Shown in pieces: positions 26,957 to 33,977 of a stretch of DNA of 44,031 bases (positions are counted from its first letter, which is position 1; each line of letters opens with the position of its first letter). Under the pieces are notes generated by a model. It did no database searches. It had not been told where the DNA came from and was given only the letters and a program-made list of their open reading frames with translations. Source of the stretch: Desulfococcaceae bacterium HSG8. GTDB taxonomy: Bacteria > Desulfobacterota > Desulfobacteria > Desulfobacterales > 4be13. The DNA lies in NCBI GenBank assembly GCA_030378015.1, contig JAUCGG010000002.1, forward strand, positions 7,065 to 51,095. The letters run 5' to 3'. Position numbers and translations under genes: made by a program.

Positions 26957-26970
26957 CAGAGCGATAATGG

Positions 26971-27093
26971 TTCGGACAGTTATTATAACATCCTGTTTTT
27001 ACAGGGTTAACCGATTTGGGTGATGGAAATTTAAATTCTGTAATTTCAATTGGTTAAAATTTGAGCCTTGCCAATTTCCAAAAACTGTCCGAA
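26971..27093. repeat. Inverted-repeat insert inside the IS630 remnant
   Basis: TTCGGACAGTT at 26971-26981 and AACTGTCCGAA at 27083-27093 form perfect 11-bp ends of a 123-bp segment, which lies where the transposase N-terminus should be. It may be a small non-autonomous element or the scar of the deletion. Confidence 0.55.
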
Positions 27094-27156
27094 GTGTCAG
27101 GATGAGATATCACAAATATTCAAAAGGGTCAAAATTAATGTGACAGGGTACTAGGG

Positions 27157-27655
27157 AACTACACAGATTACATTTAATAAGGATTGATTTTCATTTAATA
27201 AGGATCAGTTTTCATTTATGCGGATCATTTCAGATATCGTATCTGTCATTATTTTATCCTGATTATAACGGATTTTTGGGATGGTATTTTTTGTCCCGGA
27301 GGGACATCTGAGAACAGCCCGGCAATTCATTGCCGGGTAAGAGACATGAACATCTCCCGGAATCCCGCAGGGACGACTTGAATCAGTCGTCCCTACGGGA
27401 CTCTCCGACAGGCTGTGCAGCCCGGCAATGAATTGCCGGGTAAGAGACATGAACATCTCCCGGAGTCCTGCAGGGACGACTGAATCAGTCGTCCCTCTGG
27501 GACTCTCCGACAGGCTGTGCAGCCCGGCAATGAATTGCCGGGCTATTCCCGGATGTCCCTCCGGGACAGGAAAGTGCCTCCCCGAAATCCGTTATAATTA
27601 CTTATTATCCTTACTAAATGCCAATCAATCCTTCCTAAATGCAATCTGTGTAGTT
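27157..27655. mobile_element. ~500-bp palindromic element with CTACACAGATT ends (copy 2, long)
   Basis: Left end 27157-27203 and right end about 27601-27655 are inverted copies (GAACTACACAGATT, then CATTTAATAAGGATTGATT motifs). A second inner pair, ATTATAACGGATTT and AAATCCGTTATAAT, lies further in. The centre holds tandem ~103-bp units. It shares ends with the short element at 2660-2757. No protein-coding capacity that I believe. Confidence 0.78.
27318..27542. repeat. Tandem ~103-bp units bounded by CCCGGCAATGAATTGCCGGG palindromes
   Basis: The 20-bp palindrome occurs at 27318, 27421 and 27523. Between them lies the same ~83-bp spacer twice, itself containing GGGACGACT...AGTCGTCCC. Short ORFs run through it only because it lacks stops. 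Confidence 0.85.
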
Positions 27656-27821
27656 ACACGGAGACCCGAAATTTCAAAAAAAATCGCGCGAAATGCTCCG
27701 CTACAGAATTCTGCTCTCCCCTTCGGCAGGCTCAGGGACAGTGAGCCTGTCGAACTGCGCCATCCCCCTGAGAGCAGAATTCCTCTGCTCCGCACAAAGG
27801 GTAAAAGGGAGAAAGCGTAAC

Positions 27822-27962
27822 TCAGGGTGCTGCCCTCACGAGACGGAAACCGAGGCCATCACCATAATTGGCGGGAGCGCGATTGTAGCGATTCGCACAT
27901 CGACAATTCCGAGCAGGGCGGATAAAGGAACCGCCGCGAATTACCCGAAACGAGTCCGTTTC
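27822..27962 (-). pseudogene. SUMF1/FGE-sulfatase (C-type-lectin-fold) C-terminal tail
   Basis: In the frame ending TGA at 27822, the minus strand reads FRVIRGGSF, then CRCANRYNRAPANYGDG and LGFRLVRAAP. This is the typical end of formylglycine-generating-enzyme-like domains. It has no start of its own; it is fused out of frame to the NACHT ORF immediately upstream. Such domains are also frequent variable regions of diversity-generating retroelements, but no template repeat or reverse transcriptase is in this window. Confidence 0.82.
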
Positions 27963-28693
27963 AGTTCGTCTTCGATAAACTGCCAGAGATCGGACGCGGA
28001 TGCTTCCCTGTCCGGAAGATTTCTTGCGGCAAAATCCCGAAGGATGATCCGAACAGGCAGGAGCGGGCCGTGTTCCCAGGGCTGGCGTTTTTCTTCGGCT
28101 TCATCATCCTTCTTTTCCTCATCCGGCGGAATCGGGGAGGTCAGCAGGTCAAGGTTTGCTTCGAGATGTCCCAGGGATTCCCCGGCAAGGCAGAGCGCGA
28201 CAAAGTTCACGAAGGTTGTCTTGCCACTCCCGGGATCGCCTAAAAGAACCGCGTGCCGGTGGCGGTTCGCTATTTCCAGAGCGGAGAAACGGCGGGTTTC
28301 ACTGGATTTCATTATTTCCGGCTCTCGGCCTTCCGCGCTCCGAGTAAGCAGGGCAGTATAGATCGCGCCGAGGTTCAGGCGTTCCGTATCGCAAGTCGAG
28401 GCTTCGGGGTCAATGCCTTCCAGTGAGAGGATGCCTGCATCGCACAGGAGGCGGTGAAGATAAGCGGCCCGCATCTTTTCGGGATCAGCTTTGTTCTCAT
28501 CCTGAAGAAAATACTGATTCAGGTTGGTTATATTATCAGCCTGTGTAACACCCCGGAGATTTTTGCCCTGTACGGTTTTTCCCGGTTCGTTCCCGGCCAG
28601 ACCTTTCAGCGCGGCGATGTAGGTTTCCTCATCCAGGATGCCGCTCTCATAAGCTGCTTTCAACTGGGCCAGTTTTTTGTCAGTTTCGATCAT
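27941..28693 (-). pseudogene. NACHT-type NTPase, N-terminal part, truncated by deletion
   Basis: ATG 28693 with AAGGGA upstream. 250 residues: an N-terminal short helical motif (AYESGILDEETYIAAL), an effector/linker region, then a P-loop GDPGSGKTTFVN near 152-163 and PVRIILRDF, as in NACHT NTPases. The ORF stops just after FIEDELKR, where intact members would continue into Walker B and the rest of NACHT; instead the DNA runs directly into a SUMF1 tail in another frame. The original was probably one NACHT-SUMF1 protein of the kind found as multigene families in filamentous bacteria, possibly defence-related. The first 250 codons still have a good start, so a short product could be made. Confidence 0.8.
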
Positions 28694-28755
28694 ATGCGAG
28701 TCCCTTAATGTAAAGGAAGGATTGGGGTGAGTGTGAGTACAGGAAAATAAATTCA

Positions 28756-28855
28756 GCGGAGTGCAAAGCTTGCTTTGCTATTCCCAGGCGCAAAGCAAGC
28801 TTTGCACTCCGCTTAATTTATAACCCGGACATTATTTCTGAAACGGAGCACTTAG
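28756..28855. repeat. GGAGTGC palindrome plus one outer arm (partial copy of the 8591-8730 element)
   Basis: Perfect 23-bp arms 28756-28778 and 28790-28812 (GCGGAGTGCAAAGCTTGCTT...), then the outer arm AACCCGGACATTATTTCTGA up to 28855 that matches 8591-8630 in reverse orientation. The second outer arm is missing. Confidence 0.9.
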
Positions 28856-28919
28856 GAAATACCCGATTTCTGAAATCAGAGGGTGAGGAACGAAGTGTAA
28901 TCCACGGGAAACATAACAA

Positions 28920-28952
28920 ATGGTGGGTTACGCTTCGCTCCACCCACCCTAC
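28920..28952. repeat. GGTGGGTTACGCTTCGCTCC repeat
   Basis: Single copy of the repeat that forms hairpins at 37361-37436, 37631-37682 and 37693-37737. The rest of 28856-28980 shows no gene. Confidence 0.75.
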
Positions 28953-28980
28953 ATGCGTGAATACCGGACAAATATTACAG

Positions 28981-29058
28981 AGGAGTGCAAAAATAGAGCG
29001 AAGCGGTTTTTTGCACCGCGAAATGCAAAAAACTGCTTCGCTCTATTTTTGCACTCCT
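28981..29058. repeat. Long hairpin, GGAGTGC family, 35-bp arms
   Basis: Arms 28981-29015 and 29024-29058, one mismatch, 8-nt loop. Ends are AGGAGTGC/GCACTCCT; the arm body (AAAAATAGAGCGAAGCGG) differs from all other members of the family. It lies just downstream of the antitoxin gene, where a toxin gene would be expected, and could stop transcription. Confidence 0.92.
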
Positions 29059-29083
29059 TTCATATTTCGTTATGATCAGCAGA

Positions 29084-29305
29084 TCATGAAACATTCCTTC
29101 TTATCCTGATTTTTGCCTCCTCCCAGTCGGAGACAGTAGCTTTCCCAGCCGCCAGAGCCTTTTCCCTGTCTTTAAGGATTTTCTCATGCCAAGGCGGTGA
29201 TTCAATAATTTTTTCATCCCTATCCAGATCATCCCAGATAGCCTCCATCAGACCGAACTTCTGAGCAAATGTCAGTTGGGATAACGGAATATTCAGTATT
29301 TCCAT
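29084..29305 (-). CDS. Addiction-module antitoxin-like protein (Unstab_antitox/TIGR02574 type), orphan
   Basis: 73 aa; ATG 29305 with AAGGAAC upstream. It has the family outline: N-terminal helix LSQLTFAQKFGLMEAIWDDL, then PPWHEKILKDREKALAAG and a C-terminal DWEEAKIRIRRN. Members normally precede a RelE/ParE-type toxin gene. Here the next 26 bp lead into a long hairpin and no toxin is present downstream, so it is either an orphan/anti-addiction gene or the survivor of a decayed pair. It lies downstream of the McrB-like gene on the same strand, 58 bp after its stop. Confidence 0.8.
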   Translation of the reverse strand: MEILNIPLSQLTFAQKFGLMEAIWDDLDRDEKIIESPPWHEKILKDREKALAAGKATVSDWEEAKIRIRRNVS

Positions 29306-29322
29306 AATGTTCCTTTCTGTAA

Positions 29323-29352
29323 GTCAGTGGTCAGTTGCAACTGACCACTGAC
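29323..29352. repeat. Perfect 30-bp palindrome of family B heptamers
   Basis: GTCAGTGGTCAGTTG followed directly by its reverse complement, between the McrB-like gene's stop and the antitoxin start. Composed of two heptamers in each direction, it is a minimal version of the inverted heptamer pairs seen elsewhere. It could act as a weak transcription barrier. Confidence 0.85.
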
Positions 29353-29363
29353 AACTGACTAAT

Positions 29364-31751
29364 TTAACTGAAAAACGAATAAGAATTATGAGCCTGTTTT
29401 CCTGTTTCTATAATACGTCGTAATAATCTGTTTGAACGGTAAAGCGAGTTGCGGGCTGTGATTTCCAGCAGGCGTTCGAGCCGTTTGCCGAACCCTGTGC
29501 CATATCCTTCGATCAGCGGAAGTATATATTGGGCCAGCGCGAAATCCATGGCCTGTTCATCTACAAGCAGATCCCGGGCAACTGTGCAGTATCGTTTTAT
29601 AGCATAATATTTACGAGGGCTTACAATAACAAAAGGGGCACCTTCGAAATCAGCGGCCTCTGTCTGTAAAACTTCGATAATTTCCTTTATGATCTCTGCT
29701 TCCTTGCTGGCAAAATAATCTTCTTCCGAGCCTCCGAAAAACTCCTGCATCTTCTCAGATGGCAGCGCGCTGTCAGGCTTCATCCGATCACTGCTGATGG
29801 GGTTGGAATATTCATAATTCGGCTCAAGTCTTATCACCGGAACACGGTCAATAAGGCGGGGAGACAGTCGTTCGGTTGTATTGTCGTTGTTTACGGTCCC
29901 GATAAATCGTATGCATTGGGCAATATGAAGAAATCTTTGGGAAGCGGAACATCCTGTATCAAGATTCCGCTCGCCTTCGGGATCACACATGCCCAGGAAA
30001 TCTGCCCAATAATGCTCTATGGGCGAGAGGTTGGCTTCGTCCAGTAACACCCATCTCGGGAAATCAGATACTTTGGTGTCTGTCTGGGTAATATGAAGAA
30101 AATCATACAAACCGGTTCTCGCCTTCTGATACTGACCCCGCAGGGGATTGAAATATCCCAGGATATCCCGCTGTGATGTCCAGCCCCTGGATACAGGAAT
30201 TTTCATAAGATTTTCCGTATTTCCCAGTGCCTCGGCCAGGTAATGTACCACAGAGGTTTTCCCGATCCCCGGGGGGCCTGCCAGGATGGTCAGAAAGCTC
30301 TGCTGAATACATATGATCAGGTTGGCAATTTCATCAGAAGAATAATTCCGACCGCATTGCTCCACAAGATAATCGTGAACTTTATCAACAAACTCCTTTC
30401 TGCTTCCGTTAGATTCCCTGGGTCTGACGTAAACTGTCACGGGTTTCATCTCTTCCTGGCCCTGGTTGTAATTGCCGTTCAGCAGGTCCAGATAAGTCTT
30501 GATTTCAGTCAGTTTTTCTTTAAGATCCTCTGATTTCAGCCTCTTTATTTCAGTTTCCAGCTTTTTCCTGTTCAGTTTCATGAAAGTTATCTGCTCATCC
30601 AGTTCTTCGATCTGGATGAGTTTTCCGATTCTCTCTTCTATGGACCGGAGTTCCTGCTTGCGCTCTTCTTCATACCGGGTTTTCTCCTCCTTCTTTTTCT
30701 TGCTCAGTTCATCAATTTCCCTGTACAACTGATCTTTCTTCGCATTGAGGAAATATAATTCCCTCCGGATTTTGGCAGCCTCCTTATTCGCCTTTTCTTC
30801 AATATAATTTAAATGGTCTTTAAAAAATTTTTCCTTGTTATCCTGAAGATATTGTTCGACAATCTTCTGGCCCCCGGGTTCGTTGGTCAGGAAATTATTA
30901 ATCAGAGCCGCCTGATGGCTGCCTGCGTTCAGCATTTCCGGGATCAGCCTGGTGATCCTGTCCCGACGTTCCACATCCATGCCTGTCAGATTTTTCAGGT
31001 TCTTGACGGCTTCCAGCCATTCTGTCGCGGTCTTCCGATTTAACTTGGCACTGCTTGATCTGAAAAAATACTTGTTGCCCCATGTTATTAACCGATCATC
31101 GGCAATATAGTCATGTTGCTCATAATCGGCGGTTTTTACAAAATTCGTGTTAAAAAGGTAGGTGACAGGGGGCAGGGAAATATAATTCTTAAACTCTTCG
31201 AATTTTATGATATATTTGCTTACCTCTTCTGTTTTTGCCCTGAACACATGATCAGGTTTCAATCCGAGCAGAGGTGATTGCGCGGCACTCAGCCGGATAC
31301 CTTCCTCATCTTTTGTCCATTCGAATGGTCCGTAAAGATAGCCGTCTTCATTTATAAAAACAGATCGGTTCGGTAACGGGCCGATGAATTTCAGATAAGG
31401 ATTCTCCACGGGCGGCAGGTTTTCTACTATGATCGGACACATCTCAAATCGCTTCAATGCCTCCGCGTCAGAGCCTCTCATCCAGTATTTTTCAAGATAA
31501 TCATTTTCAATGTATGCCTCATTTTCATCCGCACTGTATCTGTTGACACGGAAGAATTCATGGTCGGCAAATCGCCTGTCTATGGCTTCGTATTCGCTTG
31601 ACACCCATATGCGACCATTATTCGGAAAATCATAACGATCCGCATATTCATAATTGCAGTTTTCCATTTCATATGCAATCGGAATAACAAAGCCGCCGCT
31701 TGCCGAAATAGGGCGATCTTTCAGAGCTAACAGCGGTCTGACATCATTCAT
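29364..31751 (-). CDS. McrB-like AAA+ ATPase with long coiled coil and unrecognised N-terminal domain
   Basis: 795 aa; ATG 31751 with AAGGAGG upstream. Residues 1-290 form a domain I do not recognise, rich in aromatic and acidic residues. About 297-427 is a long, highly charged coiled coil. The AAA_5/McrB-type module follows: Walker A AGPPGIGKTS near 490, Walker B VLLDEANLSP near 569, sensor-1 region GTVNNDNTTERLSPRLIDR about 618-636. The classic McrB GTPase NxxD element is not exact (VNNDN). The arrangement recalls McrB-family proteins with N-terminal coiled coils (CoCoNuT-type systems), but no McrC or other nuclease is adjacent. It lies in an accessory segment with other defence-like genes. 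An anti-phage or DNA-restriction role is inference; a chaperone-like MoxR role is an alternative. Confidence 0.82.
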   Translation of the reverse strand: MNDVRPLLALKDRPISASGGFVIPIAYEMENCNYEYADRYDFPNNGRIWVSSEYEAIDRRFADHEFFRVNRYSADENEAYIENDYLEKYWMRGSDAEALKRFEMCPIIVENLPPVENPYLKFIGPLPNRSVFINEDGYLYGPFEWTKDEEGIRLSAAQSPLLGLKPDHVFRAKTEEVSKYIIKFEEFKNYISLPPVTYLFNTNFVKTADYEQHDYIADDRLITWGNKYFFRSSSAKLNRKTATEWLEAVKNLKNLTGMDVERRDRITRLIPEMLNAGSHQAALINNFLTNEPGGQKIVEQYLQDNKEKFFKDHLNYIEEKANKEAAKIRRELYFLNAKKDQLYREIDELSKKKKEEKTRYEEERKQELRSIEERIGKLIQIEELDEQITFMKLNRKKLETEIKRLKSEDLKEKLTEIKTYLDLLNGNYNQGQEEMKPVTVYVRPRESNGSRKEFVDKVHDYLVEQCGRNYSSDEIANLIICIQQSFLTILAGPPGIGKTSVVHYLAEALGNTENLMKIPVSRGWTSQRDILGYFNPLRGQYQKARTGLYDFLHITQTDTKVSDFPRWVLLDEANLSPIEHYWADFLGMCDPEGERNLDTGCSASQRFLHIAQCIRFIGTVNNDNTTERLSPRLIDRVPVIRLEPNYEYSNPISSDRMKPDSALPSEKMQEFFGGSEEDYFASKEAEIIKEIIEVLQTEAADFEGAPFVIVSPRKYYAIKRYCTVARDLLVDEQAMDFALAQYILPLIEGYGTGFGKRLERLLEITARNSLYRSNRLLRRIIETGKQAHNSYSFFS

Positions 31752-31790
31752 TTTATAATACCTCCTTAATTTGTCAGTTGTCAGTTGTGA

Positions 31791-32068
31791 TACGTGATGC
31801 GTGAAACGTGATGCGTGATGCGTGATGCGTGATGCGTGATACGTGATGCGTGAAATGTGATGAAACTAACGCTTTATAGGTCAGGTATTCACGTTTCACG
31901 TTTCACACTTCACGCTTCACACTTCACGTTTCACGTTTCACGCTTCACACTTCACACTTCACACTTCACGCTTCACACTTCACGCTTCACACTTCACACT
32001 TCACACTTCACGTTTCACGCTTCACGTTTCACGCTTCACGTTTCACGCTTCACGTTTCACGCTTCACT
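31791..32068. repeat. Head-to-head heptamer arrays, family A
   Basis: About 31791-31862 carries GTGATGC/GTGAAAC units; 31888-32068 carries TCACGTT/TCACGCT/TCACACT units in the opposite sense. The centre is ACGCTTTATAGGTCAGGTATTCACG. The two arms could fold into a long imperfect hairpin. The right arm supplies the stop codon of the REC-DHp gene at 32064. No gene lies in 31752-32063. Confidence 0.92.
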
Positions 32069-32756
32069 TAACATCTGAAGCTTTATTAATATCAATAATT
32101 TTAGTACGTTCTACATATTCACGGGTTTCATACCGCGTGATACGCATCAGTTTTTTGGTAATCTTCCCCATCTTATCAATCTGCCCCTTGATAATTTTAG
32201 CATATTCATATTTGGGGCTATCCTCTTCCATTTCATCCATTAATAACTGGGAAAAGCCCAGGATAGACTGCATAGGCTGATTTAATTCATGGCAGACGGC
32301 CCCTGCCATCTCCAGCACCCCCTGGAGTTTTTCTTCTTCCAAAAGCTTCCTGGTCAGTTCCTGCTGGGTCAGGGCAGATTTTATCCTTGCCAGTAATTCT
32401 ATCCTGTTGACAGGCTTGCGCACATAATCTGTTCCGCCTGCTTCAAATGCTTCCTGTAAAGTGGCATCATCTGTATTGGCAGTAACAAAAACCACAGGAA
32501 TATCCTTGGTACCCGGGTCCCGCCGCAGGATTTTACACACCTCGTAGCCGTCCATTTCAGGCATCATAATATCCAGCAGAATCAGGTCAGGCGCTCCGTA
32601 CAGGTCTGTTTTTGACATAGCTATTTCAAGAGCTTCGGGCCCGTTGGTGGCAACACTGATATCGTATTCCTCTGTTAATATTTCCACCAACACCCTGATA
32701 TTTGCAGGCGTATCGTCCACAATCAGTATGTTTTTCTTTGCTAATTTATCAGTCAT
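32064..32756 (-). CDS. Response regulator with C-terminal histidine-kinase dimerisation (DHp/HisKA) domain but no ATPase domain
   Basis: 230 aa; ATG 32756 with AAGGAAAC upstream. REC domain about 8-125 with phospho-Asp in LILLDIMMPEMDG near 57 and the Lys of YVRKPV. Then a helical DHp domain with the phospho-acceptor H-box CHELNQPMQSILGFSQ, His near 154. The HATPase_c domain is absent and the protein ends normally after DINKASDVK, the TGA lying in a heptamer repeat. It could be a phosphotransfer or scaffold protein that takes phosphate from another kinase, as ChpT or Spo0B do with a related fold, or dimerise with a partner kinase. Same strand as the partner-switch genes upstream, but separated by an 870-bp repeat-rich gap. 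Confidence 0.88.
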   Translation of the reverse strand: MTDKLAKKNILIVDDTPANIRVLVEILTEEYDISVATNGPEALEIAMSKTDLYGAPDLILLDIMMPEMDGYEVCKILRRDPGTKDIPVVFVTANTDDATLQEAFEAGGTDYVRKPVNRIELLARIKSALTQQELTRKLLEEEKLQGVLEMAGAVCHELNQPMQSILGFSQLLMDEMEEDSPKYEYAKIIKGQIDKMGKITKKLMRITRYETREYVERTKIIDINKASDVK

Positions 32757-32922
32757 TTTTACGTTTCCTTACCCCGGATCATCATCCTGTCCGGAGCGTA
32801 ACCTTATGAAAATATTCCACTTAACAGGTAAGCATCTTTATAAAAGGATATTTCTGACATCCGTAAACTCTATATCATAGCAAGAACCGTGAGCAGCTTC
32901 AACTTATTTTCAAAAAATGTGA

Positions 32923-33090
32923 GTCAGTGGGCAGTGGGCAGTGGGCAGTCGGCAGTCGGCAGTGGGCAGTCGGCAGTCGGCAGTTGGCAGTGGGCAGTGG
33001 GGAGTTGGCAGTTGGCAGTTGGCAGTTGGCAGTCGGCAGTGGGCAGTTGGCAGTGGGCAGTTGCCAGTGGGCAGTTGCCAGTTGCAACTG
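32923..33090. repeat. Heptamer array, family B (GGCAGTC/GGCAGTG/GGCAGTT)
   Basis: About 22 tandem 7-bp units, ending in a short inverted stretch (GTTGCAACTGAC). Same family as the arrays inside the two kinase genes. ORFs on both strands through it are artefacts of the stop-free repeat. Confidence 0.93.
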
Positions 33091-33226
33091 ACAAATTCAG
33101 TAGATCGAAAACTTTTGCAAACAGTGGATTCCGGGTTAAAACCGGAAAACATCCGTTTTCCGATTTTCCCCGGAATGACAGTATGTTAAATTGTCATTCC
33201 GGGTCACAACGAATGATGAAACCGGC

Positions 33227-33460
33227 ATTTCCCTCTTTTTTAAAGGGGGGATTTTTTATCTGGATTTTCATATAAACGGACATGAACTGACGGTCACAAC
33301 GAAGTATGAAAGTCTCCGGAGTGCCGAACTTACAGTTTGACAGGAGTATTGTATGCGCAAGCTTCGCTTGCCCAAACTGAAAGTTTGGCACTCCGTTGCT
33401 TACGGACTTTCATATAAACGGCCATGAACCGGCGTTCACAACGAAACATGAAAGCCGGAA
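33227..33460. repeat. Repeat cluster: CTTTTTTAAAGGGGGG fragment, GGAGTGCC palindrome and a duplicated flank
   Basis: A half copy of the C/G-rich element near 33227-33250; a GGAGTGCC palindrome with arms 33318-33339 and 33373-33394 (two mismatches in 22); and a direct repeat of TTTCATATAAACGG..CATGAAC at about 33268 and 33410. No gene seen in 32757-33629. Confidence 0.7.
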
Positions 33461-33468
33461 CACCGAAT

Positions 33469-33606
33469 AGTCCGTTCCCTGAGCCTGCCGAAGGGTTGAT
33501 TTTGAGCCGGATGAGGATGGATAGTCCGTTCCCTGAGCCTGCCGAAGGGTTGATTTTGAGCCGGATGAGGATGAATAAGTCCGTTCCCTGAGCCTGCCGA
33601 AGGGTT
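33469..33606. repeat. 54-bp tandem repeat, 2.5 copies
   Basis: Units beginning AGTCCGTTCCCTGAGCCTGC at 33469, 33523 and 33578 (the third is partial). The core CCTGAGCCTGCCGAAGGG is an inverted version of TTCGGCAGGCTCAGGGAC at 27722, so it is a dispersed repeat. Confidence 0.85.
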
Positions 33607-33629
33607 GGGAATGCGCCCGCTGACAATCG

Positions 33630-33941
33630 TTATTTCTTTGATATATCAAAAATTGTGTCCAGCTTTAATACCTTGAGCAGTTCATAGATTGTCTCTGACA
33701 CATTCAAAATCTTTATTTTTCCCCCTTTCAGGGCAAGGTCTTTGTAGAATAACAACAGCTTTCCAATGCCTGCACTGCCGATATGGTTGACCTTTCCGAA
33801 GTCAAAAGAAGCTTCCCTGAGAGACGATATATCCAGTTCACGAAAACGGTTTTTAAGGTCTTCGGCACCAAGTTCATCAATATCCCCTCTGACTTTAAAC
33901 AGGGCACGGTCGCCCTCCTGCGAAACAATGATTTCCATCAT
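33630..33941 (-). CDS. STAS-domain protein (anti-anti-sigma factor, RsbV/SpoIIAA type)
   Basis: 103 aa (two adjacent ATGs at 33941 and 33938; AGGAATTT upstream). A single STAS domain with the phosphorylatable Ser in HIGSAGIGKLL at about 56 and a C-terminal ELLKVLKLDTIF helix. In partner switching, the unphosphorylated form binds a serine-kinase/anti-sigma factor and a PP2C phosphatase restores it. The adjacent upstream gene encodes both a PP2C and a RsbW-like kinase domain in one polypeptide, so this is very probably its substrate. 36 bp separate the genes; one transcript is likely. Confidence 0.92.
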   Translation of the reverse strand: MMEIIVSQEGDRALFKVRGDIDELGAEDLKNRFRELDISSLREASFDFGKVNHIGSAGIGKLLLFYKDLALKGGKIKILNVSETIYELLKVLKLDTIFDISKK

Positions 33942-33977
33942 AAATTCCTTTCTTATTTGATTGTCAGTTGTCCGTTA

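Larger units (their letters stand above)
26522..27154 (-). mobile_element. IS630-family insertion sequence remnant
   Basis: Left end CTAGGTGCTTTGTCACGC and right end CTAGTACCCTGTCACATT (reverse complement) are related inverted ends, both continuing TAA-TTTG-CCC. CTAG is at both borders, fitting the TA target of IS630. It is only about 630 bp, shorter than the usual ~1.1 kb, and lacks the 5' half of the transposase. It lies 18 bp from the ATPase start. Confidence 0.78.

Noticed and set aside
27822-27962. Active diversity-generating retroelement variable region
   Set aside because: The SUMF1 tail is of the right fold, but no reverse transcriptase, template repeat or accessory gene was found, and the fragment is out of frame.
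27693-28361. 222-aa plus-strand ORF
   Set aside because: Antisense of the NACHT/SUMF1 region, whose minus-strand motifs are unmistakable.
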